37,500 bases of DNA from Symbiodinium natans (GCA_905221605.1 CAJNDS010000950.1:1-37500), one strand, 5' to 3'. Numbered from the stretch's first letter, positions 1-7,779 are shown. Numbers and translations are program-made. The notes: generated from the letters alone by a model not told the origin.

Positions 1-72
1 CTAAACCCGAAGCCCTAAACCCTAATCCCTATGCCACCGCTAAGGCATCAACTGTGAACGCCTTCTCCCCCT

Positions 73-158
73 GGTTCTGGAATGAGGGAATTCTGGCCCT
101 ACATACCCTTTAAGGTATTATATCGGGTACCTTATTCCCTCATTCCCTACTAAGAACC
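73..158. repeat. Foldback (inverted repeat) element
   Basis: Arms 79-91 (GGAATGAGGGAAT) and 134-146 (ATTCCCTCATTCC) are perfect 13-bp complements. An outer pair (GGTTCT 73-78, AGAACC 153-158) and an inner pair (AAGGTA 112-117, TACCTT 128-133) extend the stem. No coding content seen. The rest of 1-700 holds scattered CCCTAAA/TTTAGGG remnants and one possible 25-nt exon at 678-702 (ttcag|...GCAG|gttg). Confidence 0.6.
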
Positions 159-707
159 AGCCGAGCAAGAACCTCCACTCAATTGTAGCTTCCTCTTCTT
201 TGGTTGCCTAATGTTCTTCTCCTAGGATCCTAAGCTGAATAGTAAGAGTAATAGTAGGCATCAGAATACTACTCATAATCAGAATGAATTTACACTCCCC
301 CACAAACTTTCTACAATTGGAGGTCCAGGTAGGAAGCATTAGAGCCTGTAGAGTTTTAGGTGGGCAGCAGCCGCAGCAACGCCACGAAAGCTGCCACAGC
401 ACCGCGCCGGGTCCTATGGCATACCTCATGTATCCTAAGTGTACGCGCTCATTTGCTTAAGGATTGTAGAGTTTTGGGCTGAGGGCTTGGGAATATAGGG
501 TTAAGTTCAAGTGCAAGGGGTTGGTATATATGGCTTGTTTACATGAAGCTCAGTTTGAAGGTCTATTGCCTTGGGTTTTTGGATTCTGGATTTGAGGGTC
601 GCATGGCTTAGGGCAAATGCCCGGAGAAGTGCTTCATGGGTGCTTCGTTCGTTTGATGGTTTAGGTTCCGATTTCAGGACGAAAGATGGCAGGCGTTTGC
701 AGGTTGA

Positions 708-771
708 AACCCTAAACCCTAAACCCTAAGCCCTAAACCCTAAACCCTAAACCCTAAACCCTAAACCCTAA
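708..771 (-). repeat. Interstitial telomere-type array
   Basis: About nine CCCTAAA units, one variant (CCCTAAG). Confidence 0.95.
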
Positions 772-799
772 CAAATTAGGGTGGGTGTAGGGTTCAGGG

Positions 800-1009
800 G
801 TGCTTCGATGTCTAGGCCAATTGCAGTGTCATGAGTTATTTGGGGTATGCGCGTGTCTAGTTTACTTCATGTTCAAACGGGTTCAAGAGTTGGGGTTTCA
901 TATTATTGAGGGGAAGCCAAGATTGCCAAAACTCCACGCACCAAGAACTGTGCATATGCCTACAGAGCCGACAGAGACAAAAGCCCAGGGTGCAGAGTTT
1001 AGGGTCTAG
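800..1009 (+). CDS. Candidate exon, unknown protein
   Basis: An open frame of 69 codons from ATG, between the CCCTAAA block at 708-771 and TTTAGGG units from 1006. The second half (from about 866) is the most protein-like, with segment GFHIIEGKPRLPKLHAPRTV followed by a Thr/Glu/Pro stretch; the frame runs straight into the telomere units, so the true end is probably a splice donor near 996. Real start unknown. Confidence 0.33.
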   Translation: MLRCLGQLQCHELFGVCACLVYFMFKRVQELGFHIIEGKPRLPKLHAPRTVHMPTEPTETKAQGAEFRV

Positions 1010-1353
1010 TTTAGGGTTTAGGGTTGGGGTTTTAGGGGTGTCTGCGAATACTTAGGCATAGTCGTTTATGCCTGCAAACAAACCTAGAACGTTCAACTCG
1101 AACCACCCTTTGTTTGGGGGTGGTATGGGCCGCTAAACCCGATTACACTTAATCCCTTCACCTTTAGCCCTAAACCCCGAATCCGCTAAGGCTCCCAACC
1201 CCCCAAACCCGTTAACAAGAGAGAATGAGAGGTCATGCTATTTTGCTAAGGGTATCGAACTCGCGGGACAAGCACGAAAGCCGCTACCAAATCCACGGAA
1301 ATCAGCTTTCCTGAGAGTGGGAAGTTGCGCCCCAAAATTGCACACAGGAATAG

Positions 1354-1450
1354 GGTTGGGTGGAGCCCTACCCAGGGGCTGAGGAGAAGCAAAACCAACT
1401 CGCCATTCTCGGCTGGGCTGTTGGTATCTTGGTCAACAAACGGCCTTCGC
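1354..1450 (+). CDS. Candidate exon, unknown protein
   Basis: Acceptor candidate gaatag|GGT opens a frame including AEEKQNQLAILGWAVGILVN, a charged stretch followed by a short hydrophobic segment. It then runs into a poly-C tract (read as Pro), which I take as intronic. Not recognised. Confidence 0.38.
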
Positions 1451-1452
1451 AA

Positions 1453-1506
1453 CCCCCCCCCCCCCCCCCTCCCCCCCCTCCCCCCTCTCCTCCCCCCCGC
1501 CCCCCG
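1453..1506. repeat. Poly-C rich tract
   Basis: Almost uninterrupted C with a few T. It produces spurious proline-rich or glycine-rich frames on both strands. Confidence 0.9.
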
Positions 1507-1650
1507 CGTGTTGGGGCGCCATTTCACATAACATTTTGCGGCGCGACACCCAAATCATCAAAAATCCTTCAACCCCAAACCCAAACCCCCAAACCCAAAA
1601 CAAAAGCCCGAAGTGCTACAACAAGAACTACTACAATGTAGCGTGATTTT

Positions 1651-1781
1651 GTACCCTAAACCCTAATTAAACTCTAAACCCTAAAAACCCAAAACCCCAA
1701 ACCCCAACCCCCAAACCCCCAAACCCCAAACCCCAAACCCCAAACCCCAAACCCCAAACCCCAAACCCCAAACCCTAAACA
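1651..1781 (-). repeat. Variant telomere-type array (CCCCAAA)
   Basis: Starts with CCCTAAA units and passes into a homogeneous CCCCAAA block (about 1693-1772) before returning to CCCTAAA. Confidence 0.9.
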
Positions 1782-1795
1782 TTACATTTCAACGT

Positions 1796-1918
1796 GGGGG
1801 GGGGGGGGGGGGGGGCGTAGTCCCCCAAAAACCCAACGCCAAGTCCAGAAGCGTAGTTCGAGTCGGAGTCCTAAGGGGGGCGGCGTTTTTTTTTTTTTTT
1901 TTTTTTTGGGGGGGGGGG
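1796..1918. repeat. Homopolymer cluster
   Basis: About 20 G (1796-1815), about 22 T (1886-1907) and about 11 G (1908-1918), bracketing a 70-bp GC-rich island that could be a small exon but is too short to judge. Confidence 0.85.
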
Positions 1919-2090
1919 AGTAGGGTTTAGGGTTTCGGGTTTAGGGTTTAGGGTTTAGGGTTTAGTAATTTAGGGTTTTGGGTTTTGGGTTTTGGGTTTT
2001 GGGGCTTAGGGGCTTAGGGGCTTAGGGTTTAGGGTTTAGGTACAGGGTTTAGACGGGGAGGGTTAGGGTTTAGGGTTTCGGGGGGTTAGG
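1919..2090 (+). repeat. Telomere-type array, mixed variants
   Basis: TTTAGGG units interspersed with runs of TTTTGGG and of CTTAGGGG; each variant is clustered in short homogeneous runs. Confidence 0.9.
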
Positions 2091-2305
2091 GTTCACGGTT
2101 CCAGGGTTTTTGGGGGTGTTCGTGTTTTGGGTTCAGGTTTTTAGGACTTTGCAGGGTTAAGGTGTGGGAGCTCAAGGGTGTTTTGTTGTCAGGGGTTTCG
2201 GGCGGAGGGTAAGTTAAAGTTTTTCAGCTGTTTCGGAATGTGGTGGTGCGTTCGGGGTGGCGGATTCAAGTTTAGGTTTCTGCTTCAAGGTTTATAGGGC
2301 TACAG

Positions 2306-2407
2306 GATCCTATCCTCAACCCTAAGCCCAATGAGTTCCTTCCGGTACCATCCCGTCCTCGACGTGCTGCCCCTTTCCCGGACACCGGGGCGGGCATCGG
2401 AAGCTAG
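2306..2407 (+). CDS. Candidate 3'-terminal exon, unknown protein
   Basis: Acceptor ggctacag| is followed by 33 codons and a TAG. Segments include NPKPNEFLPVPSRPRR and a Gly/Ala-rich C-terminus ending GAGIGS. An internal GT (after CTTCCG) could instead be a donor, giving a shorter internal exon. Confidence 0.42.
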   Translation, partial: DPILNPKPNEFLPVPSRPRRAAPFPDTGAGIGS

Positions 2408-2500
2408 ACCTCCGACTGTAAGGTGCGGAGTCCTTTCTACCATATTTGAGGGGTATGTATATAGGCAGGAACCTGACTTTGGGACAACCCCCCCACCCAC

Positions 2501-2614
2501 ATGAGCCTTGATCTAAAGGCCAAAGGCCTTGTGAGAAGGTTAGTGAGCAGTGACCCACACAACCTGAAGATATGCCTCTGCGAAAAATCACTGTTCGCGA
2601 ATGTTCTTGCGTAA
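2501..2614 (+). CDS. Candidate small open frame or exon
   Basis: ATG to TAA, 37 codons; begins MSLDLKAKGLVRRLVSSDPH. Either a first exon read through or an internal exon whose donor is the GTTACC at about 2620. Not recognised. Confidence 0.35.
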   Translation: MSLDLKAKGLVRRLVSSDPHNLKICLCEKSLFANVLA

Positions 2615-2787
2615 CGCAGGTTACCCGAAACCCTAAACCATAAACCCACATCCTAGTTACTTTTTTTCGGCATGCCACAATATTTCACAGCAGACTATAC
2701 AATGTATTGAGGGTACAAAACTCTCCCTGGGCAGACCTCAAGTCCAAAACTGTCCTAACAGCCCGAACCCTAAACCTGGCATCCCCC

Positions 2788-2862
2788 GTGAGCGTAGGAA
2801 AAGAGAAGCGAAAAGCAAAGAAGGGCAAGGAGGAGAAGAAGCAGAAGGCGCGCTGGGCCTAA
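2788..2862 (+). CDS. Candidate C-terminal exon, Lys-rich
   Basis: 24 codons ending in TAA, strongly basic (KEKRKAKKGKEEKKQKARWA), as in nuclear or nucleolar tails. No clean acceptor directly upstream. A second frame is also open here. Confidence 0.33.
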   Translation: MSVGKEKRKAKKGKEEKKQKARWA

Positions 2863-3240
2863 GAGGTTTCATAGGCTTGGGACTTGGGAGGGAGGGTGTT
2901 GGTGTTCGGGGGGCCGGGGGGGGGGGAGAGGGGGGAAGGTTCATTGAAAGGACGGGGCTGTATGGATTCTACTACGACAATCTCCTATTTTGGGGATGGA
3001 GGGTTTCCGGTTTGGAGGTTGGGACCATGGATTCCTGTGGCTGTGGTCTTGGATGACCTGCCGGAAAGCAGGCACACAGTCTGCCGAACACACTGGAGCT
3101 GGGGGAAGCGGAGCTGCCAAGGGCACCACAAAACTCATGAGCTTAACCCCCATCCTCCACCTTACTCCCTAAGCCCGATCCCAAGAACCTAAACCATAAA
3201 GAACGAACAAAGCTGTCAAGCTCGGATTCTTGGATCTCAG

Positions 3241-3285
3241 AGGCAATCAGTTGCTCTCATTGGCGTCACTCGTTTGTGTCGTGAG
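3241..3285 (+). CDS. Candidate internal exon (45 nt)
   Basis: Acceptor ttggatctcag| and donor GAG|gtcccg enclose 15 codons, RQSVALIGVTRLCRE. Telomere units start just downstream (3296). Confidence 0.4.
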
Positions 3286-3309
3286 GTCCCGAGGCTTAGG
3301 GTTTAGGGT

Positions 3310-3432
3310 ATGACTGGTGGGGGCAATGCGGCTTTCGACTTGGGAAAGGATGCAGCGCAAAGACGCAGACATTTGGTCGCCCACAGCATGGACCAAACAA
3401 CCCCTGTTTTGTACCCTCACCTAAATTTCTAG
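3310..3432 (+). CDS. Candidate exon or short ORF
   Basis: ATG to TAG, 40 codons; contains LGKDAAQRRRHLVAHSMDQT. A second frame in the same stretch (after gatgcag|) is also open, so the frame is uncertain. Confidence 0.37.
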   Translation: MTGGGNAAFDLGKDAAQRRRHLVAHSMDQTTPVLYPHLNF

Positions 3433-3471
3433 CGAGCGCGGGATTCTCAACCAATGAGTCATCTGGGTAGA

Positions 3472-3570
3472 TTGCTTAAGCAACTCTACCCCAAAAACCT
3501 GGAGAACGCACTTTGCGGCAAAGCCACCAGGTACGTTTACCAGCTTTTTGGGGTAAAGTTGCTCAAGCAA
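3472..3570. repeat. Foldback element, 31-nt arms
   Basis: Arm 3472-3502 pairs with 3540-3570 with about three mismatches; 37-nt loop. The loop-side CCAG|GTACG resembles a donor, but the foldback explains the sequence better than an exon. Confidence 0.75.
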
Positions 3571-3753
3571 CCACTCCGGCAGCTAAGACGCAGCTCGGGC
3601 TGACGGGGTTATACAGGGGTCTGAGGTATTGGTTTCCTACCTCGGTCTCCAATTGTAGTTCGTCCTTTTGGGGTACCAACCCTAAGCCCGAAACCCTGAA
3701 ACCCTAAAAACTAAACCCACGAGGTCTCAGAGTCGTGTCCCTGTTCTTTGTAG

Positions 3754-3789
3754 GAGTTCGCCTGGATGGACTCCGACGAAGAGTCTCAG
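3754..3789 (+). CDS. Candidate internal exon (36 nt)
   Basis: Strong acceptor ctgttctttgtag| then EFAWMDSDEESQ, with GC-type donor CAG|gcccag. If read through it stops at 3805-3807. Lies between CCCTAAA remnants and a TTTAGGG unit at 3836. Confidence 0.45.
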
Positions 3790-4072
3790 GCCCAGCGCGT
3801 AGTCTAGAGACGCTTAGCTCTTTGTTTTGGTCGTTTAGGGTTTAAGGTTTGGGGGAGCTACTAGGTTCATGAGTAGTTGAAAGTTCTAAGGACGCAGGAT
3901 TGTAGGCACCTCAAATGATAGGTTGCAGCCTGATATAGCAGGTTGGCCCGACTACACGTTTAAACGCGCATGAGCCTTTAAGTAAACACTGTTGGTTGGG
4001 GGTGAAAAGTGTGGGGGCTTAAAGCCTACTTATGCGACGGGGATCGTGTGTGTTGGCTTCTACGTTTGCTAG

Positions 4073-4197
4073 GCAAGCTGAGGAATCAGCACAGCATTGT
4101 ACTGAACTCGTTTAGCCGTATCGTTTGGCGAAAGTGTGAAATTCTGGCCGCAATTTCCTACAGCACGCGGCTCAACGCCCAGGCAGCTAAGGGTTAG
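4073..4197 (+). CDS. Candidate exon, unknown protein
   Basis: Acceptor ggcttctacgtttgctag| then KLRNQHSIVLNSFSRIVWRK and on to a TAG at 4195. A second frame gives a shorter exon with a GT donor (CTC|gtttag) at about 4108. Confidence 0.36.
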
Positions 4198-4223
4198 AGC
4201 AGCAAATCGGCCGACACGGAGCC

Positions 4224-4273
4224 AAACCCTAAACCCTAAACCGTCAACCCAAAACCCTCAACCCTAAACCCTT
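4224..4273 (-). repeat. Telomere-type array, degenerate
   Basis: CCCTAAA with CCGTCAA, CCCAAAA and CCCTCAA variants. Confidence 0.85.
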
Positions 4274-4638
4274 ACCCTAAGTCTGGCTGTATAACGCCAA
4301 GCAGTGGGTTTCTGAGGGCCAAAAACTTAAAAACGGCCCAACCCCTTGAATTTAAAGCCTCAAGCATACCTGAACTCGGTCCTTGGAACATTTAATATGT
4401 CGCCTGATTGGGTTTAAGAGGTCTACCTAGGACTCAATTTACCTACAGCTTTGTAGCAACTACCCTGAATTAGTAGATACAACCCATATAACTGCAGGTA
4501 AAGGCGGTCCCAGGTATATTCAGGAGCCTTTTTCAGAGGGCCTCAAGGGCCATCGTAGTTAAGGGTTTGTAACTTAAGGCGCCCTGCTTACGATGAAGTA
4601 TAATTCCCCTTCAAGGCTTGGAGGTTTGCTTTGTTTAG

Positions 4639-4692
4639 GTACGCCACGTGACATCCGACACCACCTTTGCCCCACCACCCAGACACCTTGAG
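4639..4692 (+). CDS. Candidate internal exon
   Basis: Acceptor tttgctttgtttag| then VRHVTSDTTFAPPPRHLE, running into CCCTAAA. No good donor at the 3' end, which weakens the call. Confidence 0.3.
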
Positions 4693-4752
4693 CCCTAAAC
4701 CCTACATCTGGGTCATTCTTGATGATCATTTTTCATGCTTATGAATGCTTAG

Positions 4753-4906
4753 ACCCTATGAGGGACGAACATGATCATTCTTTAAATAGTATCCCAAGAA
4801 CGGTGCAGAGACATTCAAATCCTCTCTGTAGGGTTTTGGGTTTCTTTGGCTCTGTGGGCAGGAGAAGAAGGCGTCCCCTTCGTCACCTGCCTCCTCCAAA
4901 AGCGAG
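4753..4906 (+). CDS. Two-exon model with a 29-nt putative intron
   Basis: Exon 4753-4832 (acceptor atgcttag|, frame PMRDEHDHSLNSIPRT...) and exon 4862-4906 (EKKASPSSPASSKSE) are separated by 29 nt that begin GTTTTGGG and end TGTGGGCAG. Removing them keeps one frame open; reading through gives a different, Arg-rich frame. The second exon ends at GC-type donor GAG|gcagac, just before TTTAGGG units. Confidence 0.42.
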
Positions 4907-4927
4907 GCAGACCCTTGTAAAGTTACT

Positions 4928-5112
4928 TAGGGTTTAAGGTTTAGCGTTAGGATTTGCTTCAGGGTTTAGGGTTAGGGCTTAGGACTTGGGCTTTTTTGGT
5001 TTAAGGCTTAGGATTTAGGGGTTTCACTCCTGTCGATTGTTCAGGTCTAGTGCTTTCGGGGTTTAGGGTTTAGTGTGTAGGGCGTTCAGGTTTAGGGTTC
5101 AGGGTTTCTGGT
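4928..5112 (+). repeat. Degenerate TTTAGGG-like tract
   Basis: Scattered TTTAGGG, TTAGGGC, TTTAAGG and TTCAGGG units, without long perfect runs. Confidence 0.8.
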
Positions 5113-5115
5113 TAG

Positions 5116-5188
5116 TTTTGGGGTGTCGGCCTACCGAAAAGCGTTCGAAGGTCGATGTAAGCAGGGCCTCCAGCGTGTTACGAAGAAG
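5116..5188 (+). CDS. Candidate internal exon
   Basis: Acceptor ttctggttag| and donor AAG|gtatag enclose 24 codons; includes SAYRKAFEGRCKQGLQRVTK. Basic, helical-looking. Confidence 0.42.
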
Positions 5189-5334
5189 GTATAGGTTCAG
5201 GGTTTAGGGTTCAGGTTCAGGGCTTCATTCTGGTTGATGCAACCTACATCCTGCTTTGAGTACGGTTGAGGGATTAGGCTTCACAATGGTTTTCTGGGAA
5301 CCCTTCTTAACCCTCTTCTTGCTCTCTTAAACAG

Positions 5335-5366
5335 GGACCTTATTCAGAGGGTCTACATCCTCAAGG
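5335..5366 (+). CDS. Candidate internal exon (32 nt)
   Basis: Very good acceptor (cctcttcttgctctcttaaacag|) and GT donor (AAGG|gtcccc). The preferred frame reads DLIQRVYILK; the other frames are also open over this short length. Confidence 0.4.
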
Positions 5367-5421
5367 GTCCCCCTATTCCTATCCCCTAGCTTTAGGATCT
5401 AGGCGTCGACCTCAACCCGGA

Positions 5422-5463
5422 AAACCCTAAACCCTAAACCCTAAACCCTAAACCCTAAACCTT
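5422..5463 (-). repeat. Telomere-type array
   Basis: About six exact CCCTAAA units. Confidence 0.95.
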
Positions 5464-5488
5464 AGACCAACATTTTGCTTCGAAGCAG

Positions 5489-5539
5489 GAGCGGCCCGTA
5501 CGCCTCGAAGAGGTGCCAGGGGTCGGAGGAAGCTCGAAG
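5489..5539 (+). CDS. Candidate internal exon (51 nt)
   Basis: Acceptor cttcgaagcag| and donor AAG|gttcat; 17 codons, ERPVRLEEVPGVGGSSK. Sits between a CCCTAAA block and a TTTAGGG block. Confidence 0.45.
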
Positions 5540-5550
5540 GTTCATAGTTT

Positions 5551-5675
5551 AGAGTTCAGGGTTTTAGGGTTTTAGGGTTTAGGGTTTTAGGGTTTAGGGT
5601 TGAGGGTTTAGGGTTTAGGGTTTAGGGTTTAGGGTTTAGGGTTTAGGGTTGAGGGTTTAGGGTTTAGGGTTTAGT
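5551..5675 (+). repeat. Telomere-type array
   Basis: TTTAGGG with several TTTTAGGG and TTGAGGG units; long exact run in the middle. Confidence 0.95.
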
Positions 5676-5756
5676 GCTATTAGGGTTAGAGTGTAAAGGT
5701 TATAAGCAACCATAGGGCTGCTTCAGAGATGTGCGAGAACATCCAGCCTCCGCGTC

Positions 5757-5782
5757 CCCTAAACCCTAAACCCTAAACCCTA
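5757..5782 (-). repeat. Telomere-type array, short
   Basis: Three to four CCCTAAA units, then the unique flank of the 5822 foldback. Confidence 0.9.
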
Positions 5783-5821
5783 GAACCGCGCGTAGAATTT
5801 AGGCAATTCGAAGTTCGCCCT

Positions 5822-5922
5822 AAGGGTCCATGTACCTTATTATTATATACTTGGGCCCCAAAGTCCCTATATAGGAAGTACTTTAAGGCCCAAGTATATA
5901 ATAATGAGGTACATGGACCCTT
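5822..5922. repeat. Foldback element, family A
   Basis: Arms 5822-5857 and 5887-5922 (36 nt each) are complementary with one mismatch. The 29-nt loop contains its own palindrome (TCCCTATATAGGA). Outer end reads AAGGGTCCATGTACC. Related copies at 23765, 25122 and 27580. The near-perfect stem implies recent insertion or a stem kept by gene conversion. Confidence 0.85.
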
Positions 5923-5960
5923 CGGGGAAGTTCGGCTTCCCAAAACCTAGTTCCCTATCC

Positions 5961-6098
5961 TGGGTACCCTGGAGGGGAGCCCCAAGTCGACTCCACTTAT
6001 CAACCTAGGACCGGGGCTTGGGGTTCCCGTATAAAACCCTTAAAGAACCAAAAAGGGTACCCTTTGTGTTCTTAGGTTCCTCCCAGGTCGAGCAACAG
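5961..6098. repeat. Foldback element, family C, copy 1
   Basis: Contains GGGAGCCCCAAG (5975-5986) with near-complement CTTGGGGTTCCC (6017-6028), and an AACCAAAAAGGGTACCCTTT segment shared with the copy at 7246-7360. Confidence 0.65.
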
Positions 6099-6155
6099 TC
6101 GACCCAAAGTCGGGCCCAAGCCCTGCGCGCCAGGGTTCGGCCATGTTTTCCAGCA

Positions 6156-6193
6156 AACCCTAAACCCTAAACCAACCCTAAACCCTGAACCCT
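6156..6193 (-). repeat. Telomere-type array
   Basis: CCCTAAA units with one short irregular unit; directly upstream of the exon pair at 6262-6523. Confidence 0.9.
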
Positions 6194-6261
6194 TTTTGGG
6201 GGTGTGTCATTTTGTTGTTATTGGTTGTTTGGCGTGGTGAGCGCAGGTTTTTTTGCATCAG

Positions 6262-6523
6262 TCGAGGTTTTGCGTCGGGTCCACGCATTGTCGGCCGATT
6301 ATGCACCTCGAAAGCAGCTGACATGGCCGCGTAAGGCAAAAACTCTGACTCCATTTGGTAAGCAATTCATGTTTTCCAGGGTTGGCGACGTGCCATTGCA
6401 TGGCCCAGCTCGGGCGACCCTCGCGCAAGGCCGCGCGAACTCGCACAGCGTGCTGTTCCAGATGGCATGCCTATTCTGCACGCCGTACCATCACAAGCCC
6501 AGTCAATGCGGACTCGGTTCAGG
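6262..6523 (+). CDS. Two-exon model, unknown protein
   Basis: Exon 6262-6335: acceptor gtttttttgcatcag|, 24 codons starting EVLRRVHALSADYAPRKQLT, GC-type donor AAG|gcaaaa. Exon 6380-6523: acceptor catgttttccag|, 48 codons in the continuing frame (GWRRAIAWPSSGDPRARPRE...), donor AGG|gtttaggg formed by the first telomere unit. The 44-nt intron is GC-AG. All three frames are open in the second exon; the frame was chosen because it continues the first exon. Confidence 0.47.
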
Positions 6524-6632
6524 GTTTAGGGTATGGGGCGCCAGGCTATGATCCGGTCTAGGGCATCTTCTTAGTAGGATAACTTGGGAATTTTCCCTGT
6601 ATGTGGAGTTGTTACAAGGTACCTAACTCCCC

Positions 6633-6708
6633 TTCAGCCCCCCTAAGCCCTAAACCCCTAAACCCTAAACTTACCCTAAACCCCTAAACCCTAAACCCCT
6701 AAACCCAA
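6633..6708 (-). repeat. Telomere-type array
   Basis: CCCTAAA and CCCCTAAA units mixed. Confidence 0.9.
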
Positions 6709-6713
6709 ATCCT

Positions 6714-6812
6714 GAGGTGCAATCACTGGGTCAGATGGCACGCCTTGCGCAGGGCGACCCAGAAAGAAAAGATTGGGAGCTATTTGGAGGATCAGAGCTC
6801 CCTAAATCCTGA
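6714..6812 (+). CDS. Candidate exon to stop
   Basis: 32 codons and TGA, from EVQSLGQMARLAQGDPERKD. The acceptor could be gggtcag| (then starting at MARLAQ). Directly follows a CCCTAAA block. Confidence 0.4.
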   Translation, partial: EVQSLGQMARLAQGDPERKDWELFGGSELPKS

Positions 6813-6830
6813 ACCCTCAACCCGTTAAAC

Positions 6831-6956
6831 CTCAATGAGAGACTGCAAAGCTCAGACCTTAAGAGGTTCGGGGTTGTCGAGGATGTAGCTACTGCTCGCT
6901 TTTGCTTGGGGGCTGCTTCAGGGTTAGTGTTTCGGGGGCTGCTTCAGCAAGTTTAG
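6831..6956 (+). CDS. Candidate exon
   Basis: 41 open codons then TAG; contains LQSSDLKRFGVVEDVATARF. TTTAGGG units begin right after. Acceptor not obvious (tgag|). Confidence 0.38.
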   Translation, partial: LNERLQSSDLKRFGVVEDVATARFCLGAASGLVFRGLLQQV

Positions 6957-6972
6957 TGTTTAGGGTTTAGGG

Positions 6973-7095
6973 TTCAGGTGTCCTTCTGAGGCTACTCGAT
7001 CAGGTCGCCTTGGCTTGCTCGTTCGCTGCCTGAGGCCCTTGGTATTCTTGAAGGCGCTAAAGGCTTGGAAAGTAGGGTGCAAGATATGGGGTTAG
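6973..7095 (+). CDS. Candidate exon, positively charged hydrophobic segment
   Basis: 40 open codons then TAG, with GRLGLLVRCLRPLVFLKALK: Arg/Lys alternating with hydrophobic residues in the manner of a voltage-sensor S4 helix. This is a resemblance only. An acceptor ccttctgag| lies near 6990. Confidence 0.35.
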   Translation, partial: FRCPSEATRSGRLGLLVRCLRPLVFLKALKAWKVGCKIWG

Positions 7096-7163
7096 GGGTT
7101 TATGGTGCAGTACACCGCCTAGGACTATATTAAGGGAAACCCTTGATAGGGCTGTAGGGGTAC

Positions 7164-7210
7164 GAGCCTTAATCCCTTGAATCTTCCGAGGCCGTCCTTG
7201 CAGACACGCC
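7164..7210. repeat. Direct repeat, copy 1 (copy 2 at 7424-7472)
   Basis: The stretch from GAGCCTT to GTCCTTGCAG|A is repeated 260 bp downstream with few changes. Both copies end in the same good acceptor (gccgtccttgcag|). Foldback copy 7246-7360 and the CCCTAAA block 7374-7413 lie between them. Confidence 0.8.
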
Positions 7211-7245
7211 GAAGATCCCTAAGGCAATATAGGGCCATATGCTAG

Positions 7246-7360
7246 GACCGGGAGTAACCGGCCCTTATTTCCTTTTTCTAGGGTTGGGGTTCCCTTATAA
7301 CTTATAACCCCCTTAAAACCAAAAAGGGCGCCCTTTCTATTCCTAGGTTACTCCCGGGTC
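7246..7360. repeat. Foldback element, family C, copy 2
   Basis: Arms GACCGGGAGTAACC (7246-7259) and GGTTACTCCCGGGTC (7346-7360) are complementary with one inserted base; internal palindrome AAAGGGCGCCCTTT. Related to 5961-6098. Confidence 0.75.
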
Positions 7361-7373
7361 TGGTATTCGGAGT

Positions 7374-7413
7374 AACCCTAAACCCTAAACCCTAAACCCT
7401 AAACCCTAACCCT
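7374..7413 (-). repeat. Telomere-type array
   Basis: About five exact CCCTAAA units. Confidence 0.95.
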
Positions 7414-7465
7414 TTTTGGGGAGGAGCCTTCATCCCTTGAATCTCCCCCGAGGCCGTCCTTGCAG

Positions 7466-7510
7466 AAGCGCCTCAAGCATGGGCAGCTTCGGAGCCGGGA
7501 GCTTTGCGAG
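7466..7510 (+). CDS. Candidate internal exon (45 nt)
   Basis: Acceptor gccgtccttgcag| (second copy of the direct repeat) then KRLKHGQLRSRELCE and GC-type donor GAG|gcctcc. Closely sandwiched between CCCTAAA (7374-7413) and TTTAGGG (7522-7572). Confidence 0.47.
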
Positions 7511-7521
7511 GCCTCCGCCTG

Positions 7522-7572
7522 AGGGTTTAGGGTTTAGGGTTTAGGGTTTAGGGTTTAGGGTTTAGGGTTTAG
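7522..7572 (+). repeat. Telomere-type array
   Basis: Seven exact TTTAGGG units. Confidence 0.95.
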
Positions 7573-7579
7573 AGTTTTT

Positions 7580-7606
7580 CCCCGTCTCCGCCTCAAGGAG
7601 ACGGGG
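7580..7606. repeat. Short perfect hairpin
   Basis: CCCCGTCTCC (7580-7589) and GGAGACGGGG (7597-7606) with a 7-nt loop. A poly-G tract follows at 7641-7665. Confidence 0.7.
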
Positions 7607-7682
7607 TGGCGCGGCCTTTGCATGGAGGGACAGGTTTGTTGGGGGGGGGGGGGGGGTGGGGGGGGTTCAGAAGGGGAGTGGA

Positions 7683-7718
7683 GGGCTTAGGGTTTAGGGT
7701 TTAGGGTTTAGGGCTTAG
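7683..7718 (+). repeat. Telomere-type array
   Basis: Four exact TTTAGGG units and a CTTAGGG unit; the last one supplies the AG of the acceptor for 7719. Confidence 0.9.
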
Positions 7719-7777
7719 AAGTCTATATCGGCTATTGGCTCAAGAAGTTTGGAACTGCCTTGGTGGGCCAACGATAA
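7719..7777 (+). CDS. Candidate exon
   Basis: Acceptor gggcttag| then VYIGYWLKKFGTALVGQR and TAA. A second open frame (KSISAIGSRSLELPWWANDK...) overlaps. Contains TTGGCTCAAG at 7735-7744, the last 10 nt of the dinoflagellate spliced leader, which may be coincidence. Confidence 0.35.
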
Positions 7778-7779
7778 AA

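Noticed and set aside
1246-1641. Proline- or glycine-rich reading frames
   Set aside because: They are translated C/G homopolymers; only 1354-1450 is kept.
2306-2614. M16 (insulin-degrading enzyme-like) peptidase fragments
   Set aside because: NPKPNEFLP and DPHNLKICLCEKSL faintly recall two motifs of that family, but they occur in reversed order and the matches are too short.
3060-3192. Exon LPNTLELGEAELPRAPQNS or the competing 102-codon frame from 2884
   Set aside because: Two conflicting frames with neither supported by good splice sites on both sides.
7735-7744. Dinoflagellate spliced-leader relic (TTGGCTCAAG)
   Set aside because: Only the last 10 nt match exactly; a chance 10-mer match in 37 kb on both strands is not rare. 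Noted in case a genome-wide survey of relics is done.
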